Shown: positions 1-7,084 of the stretch, piece after piece
How positions within the stretch are numbered: position 1 is the stretch's first letter
Layout of the letters: each line of letters opens with the position of its first letter
NCBI GenBank assembly: GCA_043820045.1
Contig: JBDREF010000122.1
Location: forward strand, 1-14,909
DNA length: 14,909 bases
Reading direction: 5' to 3'
DNA from: JBDREF01 sp043820045
GTDB lineage: Bacteria > Planctomycetota > Phycisphaerae > Sedimentisphaerales > Anaerobacaceae
Position numbers and translations under genes: made by a program
The notes under the pieces: generated by a model
The model's database searches: none
Seen by the model: only the letters and a program-made list of their open reading frames with translations
What the model was told of the DNA's origin: nothing

Positions 1-634
1 CGCCCACAGGACGGGGATTCCTGAACCCGATGTAGATTGTCCTGCCGTCGGCTGACGCGCAAAGGGCCTCGATGTTAAGGCCTTCTTCCTTTGGCGCGAG
101 TTTTTCAAGGTCCTTCTTTTTAAGGTCGTCGCCAAACCGCGTTGCCTTGTCCAATCCCAAACGACGCCCCGTCTGACTTTTCACAAGCTCATGTACGACA
201 GTCTGACACGGCCTGCCCACCGGGCTGACAGTAACATTTTGATCCTCGACATCAACATCGGTGGCGAAGAAACGATAGCGGCTCGATCTGATCTTGCCGT
301 CCTTGTTCCTGCCGTGCGAGGTAATCCAATAGATGCGCCGGCCGATCATCGTCGCACCCTCGATATCCGCCTCCGGCCGCTCCGGTTCGACGCCAAGAAA
401 CGCTTTAAGATTGTATGTAGAAACAGGCTCCCCGCCTTTGTCCGCTCTGTAAACCCTCAACACGTTGTTCTCATCGTCCGCTACGATAAACATATCTTCA
501 CTGAGAGCCACGGCTGCCGATGCGTCACTGGCCCCGCGAAAAGTCAGGATATCCTTCGGTTCTCCGCCGGCAATTGCCAAACTCGCCAGATAGCACACGA
601 AAATCAAGCACGCAAATTTGCTCATAACCTTCAT
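1..634 (-). CDS. Exported DUF3616-like protein, C-terminus cut by window edge
   Basis: 211 codons are visible and the frame stays open to the left edge, so the C-terminus is missing. The N-terminus (MKVMSKFACLIFVCYLASLA) is a Sec-type signal peptide with probable cleavage near residue 22. The mature part contains phrases I associate with the DUF3616 family: ADIEGATMIGRRIYWITSHG around residues 90-110, and NIEALCASADG followed by IYIGFRNP close to the edge. These resemble blades of a beta-propeller; no enzymatic role is established for the family to my knowledge. The ATG at 634 is chosen over the one at 625 because AGAGAGG lies about 11 bases before it. It begins 35 bases after the nrdJ stop on the same strand, so co-transcription is likely, although a functional link to nucleotide reduction is not obvious. 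Family call moderately confident, reading frame very confident. Confidence 0.85.
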   Translation of the reverse strand, partial: MKVMSKFACLIFVCYLASLAIAGGEPKDILTFRGASDASAAVALSEDMFIVADDENNVLRVYRADKGGEPVSTYNLKAFLGVEPERPEADIEGATMIGRRIYWITSHGRNKDGKIRSSRYRFFATDVDVEDQNVTVSPVGRPCQTVVHELVKSQTGRRLGLDKATRFGDDLKKKDLEKLAPKEEGLNIEALCASADGRTIYIGFRNPRPVG

Positions 635-669
635 TCGGGAATGCACCTCTCTTTGCCGACCATTATCAT

Positions 670-2517
670 CTAATACAGACTCATGGGCTCCTGCTCGCGG
701 CTGTGTTGGCGATAGACCGTGACTCCTTTGCAGCCAAGCTGATATGCCAGTCTGTAGGCCTTATCGACGGCCGAAACGGTGGCTTTTTCATTGAAGTTTA
801 TCGTCTTGCTGACCGCCGCATCGCAGTGCTTCTGGAAAGCCGCCTGCATCCGGATGTGCCACTGCGGCTTTATGTCATAGGCTCCCTTGAAAACCCTGCG
901 AATTCTCGCTGGGATCTCGGTGAGTTCCTGGATACTGCCCGTCCTGGCGATTCGCTCCTCCAGCTTCTTGCTGTAAAAGCCAAGTCTCTCCGCTACTTGC
1001 TTGAAAATCGGATTTATTTGCAGCATTTTTGCGCCGTCCAATATCTGCCGGAGAAATACCAGCGAGTATGCCGGCTCGATGCCGCAGGAGCAGTCCGCAA
1101 TGATGCTTATAGTGCCGGTCGGCGCCACGCATGTAACCGCGGCGTTGCGCATCTTTCTTTTCCTCTTCGCGTTCCAGATGCTCTTGTCCCAGTTCAGGAA
1201 CGGTCCCCGCGAATCTGCAAGCTCGGCACTTGCCTTGTGCGCGTTACTTTTGACAAATTTCATAACTTCGGACCCAAACGCAACGCCCCGCTGTGAATCG
1301 TAAGGGATTCCGAGGGCAAAGAGGCAATCGGCGAAGCCCATGACCCCCAACCCTATTTTGCGATTACCTTCCGCCAAACGGGCCGTATCGCCGACCGGAT
1401 ACTCGCAGGCGTCAACAATGTTGTCCAGAAAGCGCACGGCCAGCTTGACAGTCTCGGCCAGGGCCGGCCAGTCCATATCCGCTACCGTCTCGCTGAACTT
1501 GACGAATTTGGCAAGGTTGACACTGCCCAGTGTGCAGGCCTCGTAAGGCAGCAACGGCTGCTCGCCGCACGGGTTGGTCGCCTCTATTTGTCCGAGCGAC
1601 GGAGTCGGATTGTCACGATTGATCCGGTCGATAAAGACCACGCCCGGCTCACCTGTCTGATGTGCGCACCTGACTATCTTTTTCCAGATGTCACCGACCG
1701 TGTAGAATCGACCTGCTCGCTTTGAGCCGGATTTGCCGCCGCCTTCAAGCTTATAAAGATCGCTTATTGTGTAGCTCGCAACGTCGATTCGCCGGGGCAG
1801 CAGATACTCCTGACCCGTACGTGGGTTTCTCACGATATGCAGTGCCTTGCCGGATTTGAGCACCTTTTTCATCCACTCGTCGGTGACTTTGACGGAGATG
1901 TTGAAATTGGTGAAGGCCTCAAGGTTCTGCTTGGCGTACAGGAATTTCAGTATGTCGGGGTGCTCGACGCTCATCATCCCCATATTCGCCCCGCGCCGAA
2001 AAGCACCCTGCTGAATCGCATTGGTCGTCTCGGAAAAGACCCTCCAAAAGCTGATGGGCCCGGAGGTTGTCCCGCCGCTGGAGGCGATGCGGTCGCCGGT
2101 CGGCCTCAATCTGTCGAAGGAAAATCCCGTGCCGCCGCCGGCCTGCTGGATCAGGGCAGTTTGTTTGACAGCTTCGAATATCCCCTCGATGCTGTCCTCG
2201 ATCGGCAGTACGAAGCAGGCGCTGAGCATTCCGCGCCGTCCTGCGTTCATAAGGGCCGGAGAGTTGGGCAGGAACTTCAGCGAGGCCATAAGGTCGTAAT
2301 ACTTCTTATGCCACCATTTGACGTCGCCGGCACTTGCCCCGTACCTGGATTCAACCCCTGCCACCACAGAAGCCACCCTGCTGAAAAGCTGGGCCGGTGT
2401 CTCCGTTCGCTTACCGCCGGCATCCTTGAGCAAATACCGGCTCTCCAGAACCTCCACGGCATTTCTGCTAAGCGCAGGAGCATCCCCGGGGGCCGGATGT
2501 GTTTTGAACTCAGCCAT
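670..2517 (-). CDS. nrdJ: Adenosylcobalamin-dependent (class II) ribonucleoside-diphosphate reductase
   Basis: Reduces ribonucleotides to deoxyribonucleotides by a thiyl radical generated from adenosylcobalamin, without needing oxygen. Visible landmarks: the first redox cysteine C101 in MLSACFVLP; the active-site block ATNPCGEQPLLPYEAC, with N315, thiyl-radical cysteine C317, E319 and the second redox cysteine C328; the phosphate-binding loop VAPTGTISII near 464-473; and the family ending LGCKGVTVYR at 595-603. At 615 residues it is essentially the catalytic barrel. It has no N-terminal ATP cone and stops at REQEPMSLY without the C-terminal cysteine pair/zinc-ribbon tail seen in longer NrdJ proteins. 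The ATG is preceded by GGAG with 7-base spacing. No cobalamin riboswitch or clear NrdR box was recognised upstream. It sits third in a four-gene minus-strand block. Identity is near certain; the missing tail is the oddity. Confidence 0.97.
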   Translation of the reverse strand: MAEFKTHPAPGDAPALSRNAVEVLESRYLLKDAGGKRTETPAQLFSRVASVVAGVESRYGASAGDVKWWHKKYYDLMASLKFLPNSPALMNAGRRGMLSACFVLPIEDSIEGIFEAVKQTALIQQAGGGTGFSFDRLRPTGDRIASSGGTTSGPISFWRVFSETTNAIQQGAFRRGANMGMMSVEHPDILKFLYAKQNLEAFTNFNISVKVTDEWMKKVLKSGKALHIVRNPRTGQEYLLPRRIDVASYTISDLYKLEGGGKSGSKRAGRFYTVGDIWKKIVRCAHQTGEPGVVFIDRINRDNPTPSLGQIEATNPCGEQPLLPYEACTLGSVNLAKFVKFSETVADMDWPALAETVKLAVRFLDNIVDACEYPVGDTARLAEGNRKIGLGVMGFADCLFALGIPYDSQRGVAFGSEVMKFVKSNAHKASAELADSRGPFLNWDKSIWNAKRKRKMRNAAVTCVAPTGTISIIADCSCGIEPAYSLVFLRQILDGAKMLQINPIFKQVAERLGFYSKKLEERIARTGSIQELTEIPARIRRVFKGAYDIKPQWHIRMQAAFQKHCDAAVSKTINFNEKATVSAVDKAYRLAYQLGCKGVTVYRQHSREQEPMSLY

Positions 2518-2591
2518 AAGAAAGCTCCAAGCTCTAAAAAGTCCGCAAAATATTGTCCCGAGAGTCTCGATTTTCTCAGCGTCTTGCGTTA

Positions 2592-2852
2592 TTAAATACG
2601 ATGAGACTCTTTACTTTGCTCGGAACAATTATGAAGGTCGGCGTCCGTTCCGCTCGATAATCTGAGCCATCGAAACCGAAAAACGTCACGAATCTTCCCG
2701 CTGAAACGAATCCCCAGACGCTGCGTGCTGGTCTGGAAGTCCGCCCTTTTCAGGTCAGCAACCCCAGGCTTTGCAGGTGATTTGCCGAACATCGAGAGCA
2801 GCCCGGCGGCAAATAAGCCAAGAATTGAGTTTATTTTACTGCAAAAACGCAT
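2592..2852 (-). CDS. Uncharacterised 86-aa small protein
   Basis: An 86-residue frame lying between two co-directional genes, 57 bases after the 193-aa gene and 74 bases before nrdJ. It starts MRFCSKINSILGLFAAGLLS, a short basic N-terminus plus a hydrophobic stretch (about 8-22), giving a membrane anchor or weak signal peptide. A basic, patterned segment follows (residues 38-64: ADFQTSTQRLGIRF, then SGKIRDVFRFRWLR), which looks like real protein with an amphipathic basic helix and not chance translation. The last 20 residues are polar and may be less constrained. ATG 2852 lacks a clear Shine-Dalgarno sequence; an in-frame TTG at 2906 would add 18 residues of unlikely composition. Only two separate cysteines (C4, C76), so it does not look like a donor of the missing NrdJ redox tail. 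Function unknown; existence fairly likely. Confidence 0.6.
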   Translation of the reverse strand: MRFCSKINSILGLFAAGLLSMFGKSPAKPGVADLKRADFQTSTQRLGIRFSGKIRDVFRFRWLRLSSGTDADLHNCSEQSKESHRI

Positions 2853-2909
2853 GCTCGCGATTCGTATATATGTGGTCCGTTCAGGCCGCGGTCCGCCATC
2901 CGCCAACGA

Positions 2910-3491
2910 TTATCTTTGGACCGCCAGTTTCAAAGAAGCATACAATTCCTGGCCGGTTCTGCTTATCGACTCCGAGGTGCCGAACAATTGATGCCTGTCC
3001 AGAATCTCAGCTTCACGATCATAATAATTCTGCACCGCTCCGACACCGCCGGCGGCGGCTCCGCCGGCCCTGTATTCGCCATCCAGAAGCCATGAACTGA
3101 TTTCGTCGTCGTATTCACCGGGATAAATAAGCGCCACAACAAAACTGTCGTCCGCATATTTGGCGAGGTGCACTTTGGCCCGGCAAGGCGGAGATGCCTT
3201 GACAGCCCTGTTCACCAACTCCTTGAAATCCCGCCGGCCGGTTTCCAGGTCGTTCGAGTAGAAGAACATCCCGGCTTCAAGCTGGAAAGTCTCCGCCGGG
3301 ACCCCTTTTAGTTCGAGCTGGCCGTCAGGATAAGCCCTGTGTATCTTGTAAACCTTGCCGTGGCGGTACTTCTCGCTTTCCAAAAGCTCGGCCACCTCTT
3401 CGGCAGTAAAGCCCACGCCCGCATTCTCCCCGAAATCGAAGATATACAGGCCAACATATTTTTCCGGTTTCTGTAATTCTGGCAGTTTCAT
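2910..3491 (-). CDS. Uncharacterised soluble 193-aa protein
   Basis: I do not recognise a named domain, though the style matches a hypothetical I associate with Planctomycetota. No signal peptide or membrane segment is visible, so it is probably cytoplasmic. Residues 12-22 (YVGLYIFDFGE) and 26-52 (FTAEEVAELLESEKY, then KVYKIHRAYPDG) look like a compact alpha/beta domain in which the helix EEVAELLES packs on short strands. Residues 104-125 (RAKVHLAKYADDSFVVALIY) suggest two further strands. A glycine/alanine linker (143-151) separates a C-terminal helical portion (about 153-193). There is one cysteine (C103) and no evident catalytic motif. It is first in the minus-strand block leading to nrdJ. 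No Shine-Dalgarno sequence is visible before ATG 3491, but a TACAAT hexamer ends 8 bases upstream, which would fit a leaderless or nearly leaderless mRNA. Confidence 0.8.
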   Translation of the reverse strand: MKLPELQKPEKYVGLYIFDFGENAGVGFTAEEVAELLESEKYRHGKVYKIHRAYPDGQLELKGVPAETFQLEAGMFFYSNDLETGRRDFKELVNRAVKASPPCRAKVHLAKYADDSFVVALIYPGEYDDEISSWLLDGEYRAGGAAAGGVGAVQNYYDREAEILDRHQLFGTSESISRTGQELYASLKLAVQR

Positions 3492-3684
3492 AGCACGTTA
3501 TTGTAACCACAGGCAGTCTCATTTGCACGCTTTTTTTTCCGCACGGCTCCCAATATACATGCCGGCAGCGACAGACCTCTGACCCACTGCGGGCTGTGCT
3601 ATGAATGCGATTTGAATAAAGGTTACCTCTTGAGCGTATATATGTTAGGATCGATGAAAGGAATTTGTTGGTACGGAGTTCAAC
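3492..3684. promoter_or_regulatory. Divergent intergenic region
   Basis: These 193 bases separate the minus-strand nrdJ block from the plus-strand 95-aa gene and must hold both promoters. On the minus strand TACAAT (complement of 3500-3505) sits only 8 bases before ATG 3491; the -35 match 17 bases further (GTGCAA) is poor. On the plus strand an AT-rich TATATATGTTAGGAT run (3637-3651) is a plausible -10 region with TTGAAT at 3612 or TTACCT at 3623 as weak -35 candidates. A run of eight T follows GCACGC near 3531-3538, but I see no convincing hairpin with it. No riboswitch or operator recognised. Confidence 0.4.
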
Positions 3685-3972
3685 ATGACCAATGGTGCAG
3701 CAGCAGGCGGAGCCGCAGCGGCAGCGGCCATCGCACAGGCGATTAAGGCGTCGGGCGCAATCGTCCACGTGGAGTCATCGGAATTCACGACAATACTGAA
3801 CAAGGTGGACAATCCATTGGTGGTCTTTTCCGAAAGCAGATTCATCTCGACAAAGTATCATTATCTTACCGCATACAAAGGGCTGATATTCTACACCAAA
3901 TCCGTCACGCCTCTGCCGTTGAGGCCGAGCGCCGAACTTGTCCACGCCAGGAAGATATGGATTCCGGGGTAA
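3685..3972 (+). CDS. Conserved-type hypothetical protein, 95 aa
   Basis: A short protein in two parts. Residues 1-27 are alanine/glycine-rich (MTNGAAAGGAAAAAAIAQAI) and probably form a helix. Residues 27-95 form a compact beta-rich domain, VHVESSEFTTIL, PLVVFSE, YHYLTAYKGLIFYTKS, ending in KIWIPG. I recall similar proteins with an Ala-rich start, a central YLT.YKGL.F.TKS block and a terminal KIWIPG, but know of no assigned function. No cysteine, no signal peptide of usual type; it could be a small cytoplasmic protein. The start is well supported: GGAG at 3675-3678 with 6-base spacing to ATG. It is a single gene, divergent from the nrdJ block and convergent with tyrS, whose stop lies 32 bases away with no obvious terminator hairpin between them. 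Confidence 0.85.
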   Translation: MTNGAAAGGAAAAAAIAQAIKASGAIVHVESSEFTTILNKVDNPLVVFSESRFISTKYHYLTAYKGLIFYTKSVTPLPLRPSAELVHARKIWIPG

Positions 3973-4004
3973 AATCGAGTAAACAGGTGGCAAACCCCGC
4001 TCTA

Positions 4005-5213
4005 CTACCTGACCGTCAGTCTCGCGAATTTTCTCTTGCCGACGCGGACGACTGCTCCGTCTGTAGGGGCGATCTCGGCGTTCGGATCGTTCAGTTTCTC
4101 GCCGTCTATAGTCGCACCGCCCTGCTTTATCATTCGTTTTGCCTCGCCGCCCGTCGCGACGAGTTTGCAGTGAAGCAGCAGCTTGCCGGCGGCAATCGGC
4201 CCGGGAGCAATTTCAACATCCGGGATATCGTCGGGCAGTTGGCCCTGGGCGAAGACTTTGTCAAATTCGACGGCCGCGGCCTGCGCGTGCGCTTCATCGT
4301 AAAACTGAGCAACAATCGTCTTGCCTAACAGCACCTTCGCTTCTTTGGGATGGGTCTTGTCCGGATCGACCAGTTCGGCTATCTTCCCGGCCGGCAGGTC
4401 GGTCAGCAGTGTAAAGTAGTTCTCCATCATATCATCGGAGATACTCATGACCTTGCCGAACATATCCTTGGGCTCATCGGTCACGCCGATATAATTGCCC
4501 TTGGATTTGCTCATTTTCTCCTTGCCGTCCAGTCCGACGAGAATAGGCATCGTGATAACGACCTGGGGCTCCTGGCCGTATGCCTTCTGGATGTCACGGC
4601 CCACCAGATTGTTGAACGTCTGGTCGGTGCCTCCGAGTTCGACATCGCTTTCGATCATAACCGAATCGTAACCCTGCATCAGCGGGTAAAGGAACTCGTG
4701 CGTATAGACGTCCACTTCGGCCTGCATACGTTTTTTGAACGTGTCGCGCTGGAGCATCTGGGCGACCGTTTTCTTGGCGGCTATCTGTATCAGCTCCATC
4801 AAGGTGAGCTTCTCCAGCCATTCGCCGTTGTATCTGACTTCGAGTCTATCGCCTGACGCATCGAGAATCTTGCCTGCCTGCTCGAAGTAAGTCTTCGCGT
4901 TCCGCTCTATCTGCTCGCCGGACAGAATCGGCCTGGTGGCGTTCTGTCCGGTCGGATCACCAATGCGTGCGGTGTAGTCCCCGATGATGAGCACGGCCTT
5001 GTGGCCGAGGTCCTGGAACTGCCGCATTTTCCGCAGTACGACCGTATGGCCGAGATGTATATCGGGACTTGTTGGGTCCAGGCCGAGCTTGATTCGCAAC
5101 TGCCTGCCTGCTTTGGCCGCAACGGTGAGTTTCGCAGCCAACTCGGCCTCTGTGAAGACCTCGACTGTCCCGCGTTTCAACGACCCGATTTGCTCTACAA
5201 TTGTATCAGCCAT
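4005..5213 (-). CDS. tyrS: Tyrosine--tRNA ligase
   Basis: Charges tRNA-Tyr with tyrosine through a tyrosyl-adenylate. Class I features are clear in the 402-residue product: a HIGH-type signature HLGH at 53-56 within SPDIHLGHTVVL, the tyrosine-pocket region GDYTARIGDPTG (78-89), the GGTDQTFN element at 194-201, and KMSKS at 233-237. Residues about 340-400 form a C-terminal S4 RNA-binding domain (AGKLLLHCKL, GGATIDGEKL). Length and the HLGH/KMSKS pattern suit the TyrS2/TyrZ-type branch. I chose ATG 5213 because AGAGAG lies 6 bases before it; an in-frame TTG at 5243 would lie at about the expected transcription start of the promoter at 5252-5280, so the extra ten residues are unlikely. It lies downstream of hldD and a membrane protein but has its own promoter. 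Identity is near certain. Confidence 0.98.
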   Translation of the reverse strand: MADTIVEQIGSLKRGTVEVFTEAELAAKLTVAAKAGRQLRIKLGLDPTSPDIHLGHTVVLRKMRQFQDLGHKAVLIIGDYTARIGDPTGQNATRPILSGEQIERNAKTYFEQAGKILDASGDRLEVRYNGEWLEKLTLMELIQIAAKKTVAQMLQRDTFKKRMQAEVDVYTHEFLYPLMQGYDSVMIESDVELGGTDQTFNNLVGRDIQKAYGQEPQVVITMPILVGLDGKEKMSKSKGNYIGVTDEPKDMFGKVMSISDDMMENYFTLLTDLPAGKIAELVDPDKTHPKEAKVLLGKTIVAQFYDEAHAQAAAVEFDKVFAQGQLPDDIPDVEIAPGPIAAGKLLLHCKLVATGGEAKRMIKQGGATIDGEKLNDPNAEIAPTDGAVVRVGKRKFARLTVR

Positions 5214-5251
5214 AAACTTCTCTCTCTGGTCAACTGTCGTCAAGAGGCCAG

Positions 5252-5280
5252 ATTATAAGCGATAGCCTTGACGCGGGCAA
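5252..5280 (-). promoter_or_regulatory. Promoter of tyrS
   Basis: Read on the minus strand, TTGCCC (complement of 5275-5280) is separated by exactly 17 bases from a perfect TATAAT (complement of 5252-5257). The predicted transcript start near 5245 leaves about 30 bases of leader before ATG 5213 that include the AGAGAG ribosome binding site. No T-box-sized leader is present. Confidence 0.65.
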
Positions 5281-5308
5281 GAACCTGCCCTGCTGCCGCG
5301 CCCAGATT

Positions 5309-5836
5309 CTACCATGGTTCTGCCTCGCGCCTGCGCCCTTTCATGTAGGAAACGACTGCGATTGCGTAAGGAACCACGGCGGCGATGAGAAATGCGATGC
5401 AGATGGTCTTTATCTGCTCTCTGCTGATCCGGCTCACCACCGTTATCCAGAGCGATTTCGTCTCATTCGGCCAGAACACCTGCACATCAGGGTGATAGGC
5501 CCCATCGATCAAAACGTGCAGCCACACACCAAGGATACCGGAGAAGACCATCTTCAGAAAATTAGGCTCATACGATATGCAAAGTGTTCGCATCACAACT
5601 TTGAACAAACGCCGCAGCGGATACGCCGCGATGCCCCAGAGCAGGCCGACCGCCGCGCCAACAAGCAGTGTGTGAGAACACCTATGGTGCGGCGCTCCAA
5701 GCCCAAAAATCATCACAACCAAAACTTCGATATCGACAATTACGTTGGCAAGGATAAATACCGGGACATCAATCCACTTTCTCAAGACCAGCCCAATGAA
5801 TGCACTGGGCCCAAAATGATACGGAGTAAACGGCAT
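5309..5836 (-). CDS. Membrane-bound metal-dependent hydrolase-like protein (YdjM-like)
   Basis: A 175-residue integral membrane protein with about four hydrophobic spans (roughly 25-45, 55-72, 95-112 and 145-163). Histidines and acids cluster as in YdjM/PF04307-type predicted membrane-bound metal hydrolases: MPFTPYHFGP at the start (H7), D23 and D35, HHRCSH (H50, H51, H55), and H107xxxD111 followed by H115. These would sit near the membrane face and could bind metal; the substrate is unknown. The reading frame is open upstream, but ATG 5836 is chosen because homolog-like sequence starts exactly there and AGCAGGA lies just before it. It follows hldD by 26 bases on the same strand, so the two are probably co-transcribed, perhaps hinting at an envelope role (inference). 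Family call moderately confident. Confidence 0.88.
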   Translation of the reverse strand: MPFTPYHFGPSAFIGLVLRKWIDVPVFILANVIVDIEVLVVMIFGLGAPHHRCSHTLLVGAAVGLLWGIAAYPLRRLFKVVMRTLCISYEPNFLKMVFSGILGVWLHVLIDGAYHPDVQVFWPNETKSLWITVVSRISREQIKTICIAFLIAAVVPYAIAVVSYMKGRRREAEPW

Positions 5837-5862
5837 ATGAATCCTGCTCAGAGTAATATCAG

Positions 5863-6840
5863 CTAAATTCCGGCCAAATAGCTGCCTTGCTGCAGATAGT
5901 TCTGAACGTAGTCCCTTATAGCATCTTCGAGCGAGGTCGTCTGCCTGCCGTAGCCGGCATCGCGGAGTTTGGATATGTCCGCCTGGGTGAAGTATTGATA
6001 CTGATCGCGTATTGAGGCAGGCATGTCGATATACTCGATACTCGGCTTGTGTCCCATAGCGACAAACACGGCTATTACAAGGTCGTTCCACGTGCGGGCC
6101 TCGCCGGTTCCGATGTTGAAAAGCCCGCTCAGATGCGGGTTGTCAAAGAAGAACAGCGTCATGTCAACCGCGTCCCGGACGTAAATGAAATCCCTGACCT
6201 GCTCGCCATCGGCGTATTCGGGCATATAGGATTTGAACAGGCGGACTGTGCCGCCGGCCTTTATCTGCTCGAATGCCTTCACGATAAAGCTTCGCATGTC
6301 GCCTTTGTGGTATTCGTTCGGACCGAAAACGTTGAAGTATTTGAGGCCGACAATTTTTTCCAGCAGTCCGGCCCTGCGTGCCCAAAGGTCGAACAAATGC
6401 TTGGAATAACCATACATATTCAGAGGCCGCAAGTTCTCGATCCTGCCTTCGTCATCGCTGAAACCGGCGGAACCGTCCCCATAGGTCGCCGCGCTGGAAG
6501 CGTAGATAAAGCGAATATCGGCGTCCGTAGCCCATTGGGCTAACAGTTTCGTGTATTCGTAGTTGGTCTTTATGAGGAAGGAAGCGTCTGTTTCCGTGGT
6601 GTCGGAGCAGGCGCCAATGTGAAAAACCGTCTGAACGTCGTCATCGAGCCTGTCCTCAATGACCATTTCCAATAAATCCTCTTTTTCGACATAGTCGGCG
6701 AAGGAGAGGTTCTGCAGATTCTTCCACTTCTGGTCTGTTCCGAGCTGATCAACGACAAGTATATCTGTGATTTGTCTGGCATTCAGTGCAGCAATCAACG
6801 CAGAGCCTATGAAACCGGCTCCGCCGGTAACTATTATCAT
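5863..6840 (-). CDS. hldD: ADP-L-glycero-D-manno-heptose 6-epimerase
   Basis: Final step of ADP-heptose synthesis: epimerises ADP-D-glycero-D-manno-heptose at C6 to the L-glycero form used for the LPS inner core. The 325-residue protein is an extended short-chain dehydrogenase: nucleotide-binding GGAGFIG at 6-12, an acidic residue at the end of the second strand (D31), HIGACSDTTE at 74-83 (characteristic of HldD), SSAATYG at 115-121, and the catalytic pair Y143/K147 in YGYSK. KYFNVFGPNEYHKGDM, further on, is also typical of the family. AGGGGA precedes the ATG by about 8 bases. A possible promoter lies at 6878-6906 just after a terminator that closes the upstream microprotein unit. It heads a small operon with the YdjM-like membrane gene. 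Presence of hldD implies a heptose-bearing outer-membrane glycolipid, or another use of ADP-heptose. Confidence 0.97.
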   Translation of the reverse strand: MIIVTGGAGFIGSALIAALNARQITDILVVDQLGTDQKWKNLQNLSFADYVEKEDLLEMVIEDRLDDDVQTVFHIGACSDTTETDASFLIKTNYEYTKLLAQWATDADIRFIYASSAATYGDGSAGFSDDEGRIENLRPLNMYGYSKHLFDLWARRAGLLEKIVGLKYFNVFGPNEYHKGDMRSFIVKAFEQIKAGGTVRLFKSYMPEYADGEQVRDFIYVRDAVDMTLFFFDNPHLSGLFNIGTGEARTWNDLVIAVFVAMGHKPSIEYIDMPASIRDQYQYFTQADISKLRDAGYGRQTTSLEDAIRDYVQNYLQQGSYLAGI

Positions 6841-6877
6841 TTCGCCGGTCCCCTAATTGTCGTTTTTTAGTTGCCTA

Positions 6878-6906
6878 AGCCTACTTTGCCGCCCCTAATG
6901 TGTCAA
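6878..6906 (-). promoter_or_regulatory. Possible promoter of hldD
   Basis: On the minus strand a perfect TTGACA (complement of 6901-6906) is followed after 17 bases by TAGGCT (complement of 6878-6883), a weak -10. The placement directly after a terminator and about 30-40 bases before hldD makes sense, but the poor -10 keeps confidence low. The octamer ATTAGGGG occurs twice here (complements of 6850-6857 and 6892-6899). Confidence 0.35.
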
Positions 6907-6929
6907 ATGATTAAATTACCCCGGCGCAT

Positions 6930-6956
6930 AAAAAAAGCCGCCCGGAATCGAGCGGC
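6930..6956 (-). terminator. Rho-independent terminator after the 31-aa gene
   Basis: On the minus strand an 8-bp stem GCCGCTCG / CGGGCGGC (one G-U pair) closes an ATTC tetraloop and is followed directly by seven T. Arms are 6949-6956 and 6937-6944; the T run is the complement of 6930-6936. It lies 33 bases after the microprotein stop and about 90 bases before hldD. Confidence 0.88.
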
Positions 6957-6988
6957 CAAGGAATTAGTTCAGGAACAAGGTGTGTTTT

Positions 6989-7084
6989 TCAGCACAAAGC
7001 TATGTAGCTGGCGATTGCCAGGATAAGAATCCGTTTCTTGTTGAACGCAAATGGAAGCCATTTTTCGTAATAAAATTTCTTCAT
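6989..7084 (-). CDS. 31-aa hydrophobic microprotein
   Basis: A tiny frame encoding MKKFYYEKWLPFAFNKKRIL followed by ILAIASYIALC and a TGA stop. The first 18 residues are basic and aromatic; residues 19-30 (ILILAIASYIAL) are a short hydrophobic segment, giving a small membrane-inserted peptide with the positive end probably in the cytoplasm and a terminal cysteine (C31). Support for expression is strong: GAGGGG sits 4 bases before the ATG (slightly close, but a very good anti-Shine-Dalgarno match), and a classic terminator begins 33 bases after the stop. The upstream promoter is unclear (CATAAT complementing 7135-7140 is one -10 candidate). Possible roles are a small membrane accessory protein, a type I toxin-like peptide, or a leader peptide before hldD. 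I do not recognise a named family. Confidence 0.6.
   Translation of the reverse strand: MKKFYYEKWLPFAFNKKRILILAIASYIALC

Noticed and set aside
1837..2595. A 252-codon plus-strand frame
   Set aside because: Antisense to nrdJ, with no protein-like motifs.
2863..3645. CGTATATATGT occurs at 2863-2873 and 3635-3645, resembling a shared regulatory site or NrdR box
   Set aside because: It does not fit the NrdR box consensus, and exact 11-base matches are expected by chance many times in a window of this size.
2518..3684. Possible cobalamin riboswitch upstream of nrdJ
   Set aside because: No B12-box-like sequence or suitable long leader was seen; nearly all of the space is coding.
5837..6091. N-terminal extension of the YdjM-like membrane protein
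   Set aside because: The 85 extra codons overlap hldD, lack hydrophobic pattern or family resemblance, and the internal ATG at 5836 has a better context.
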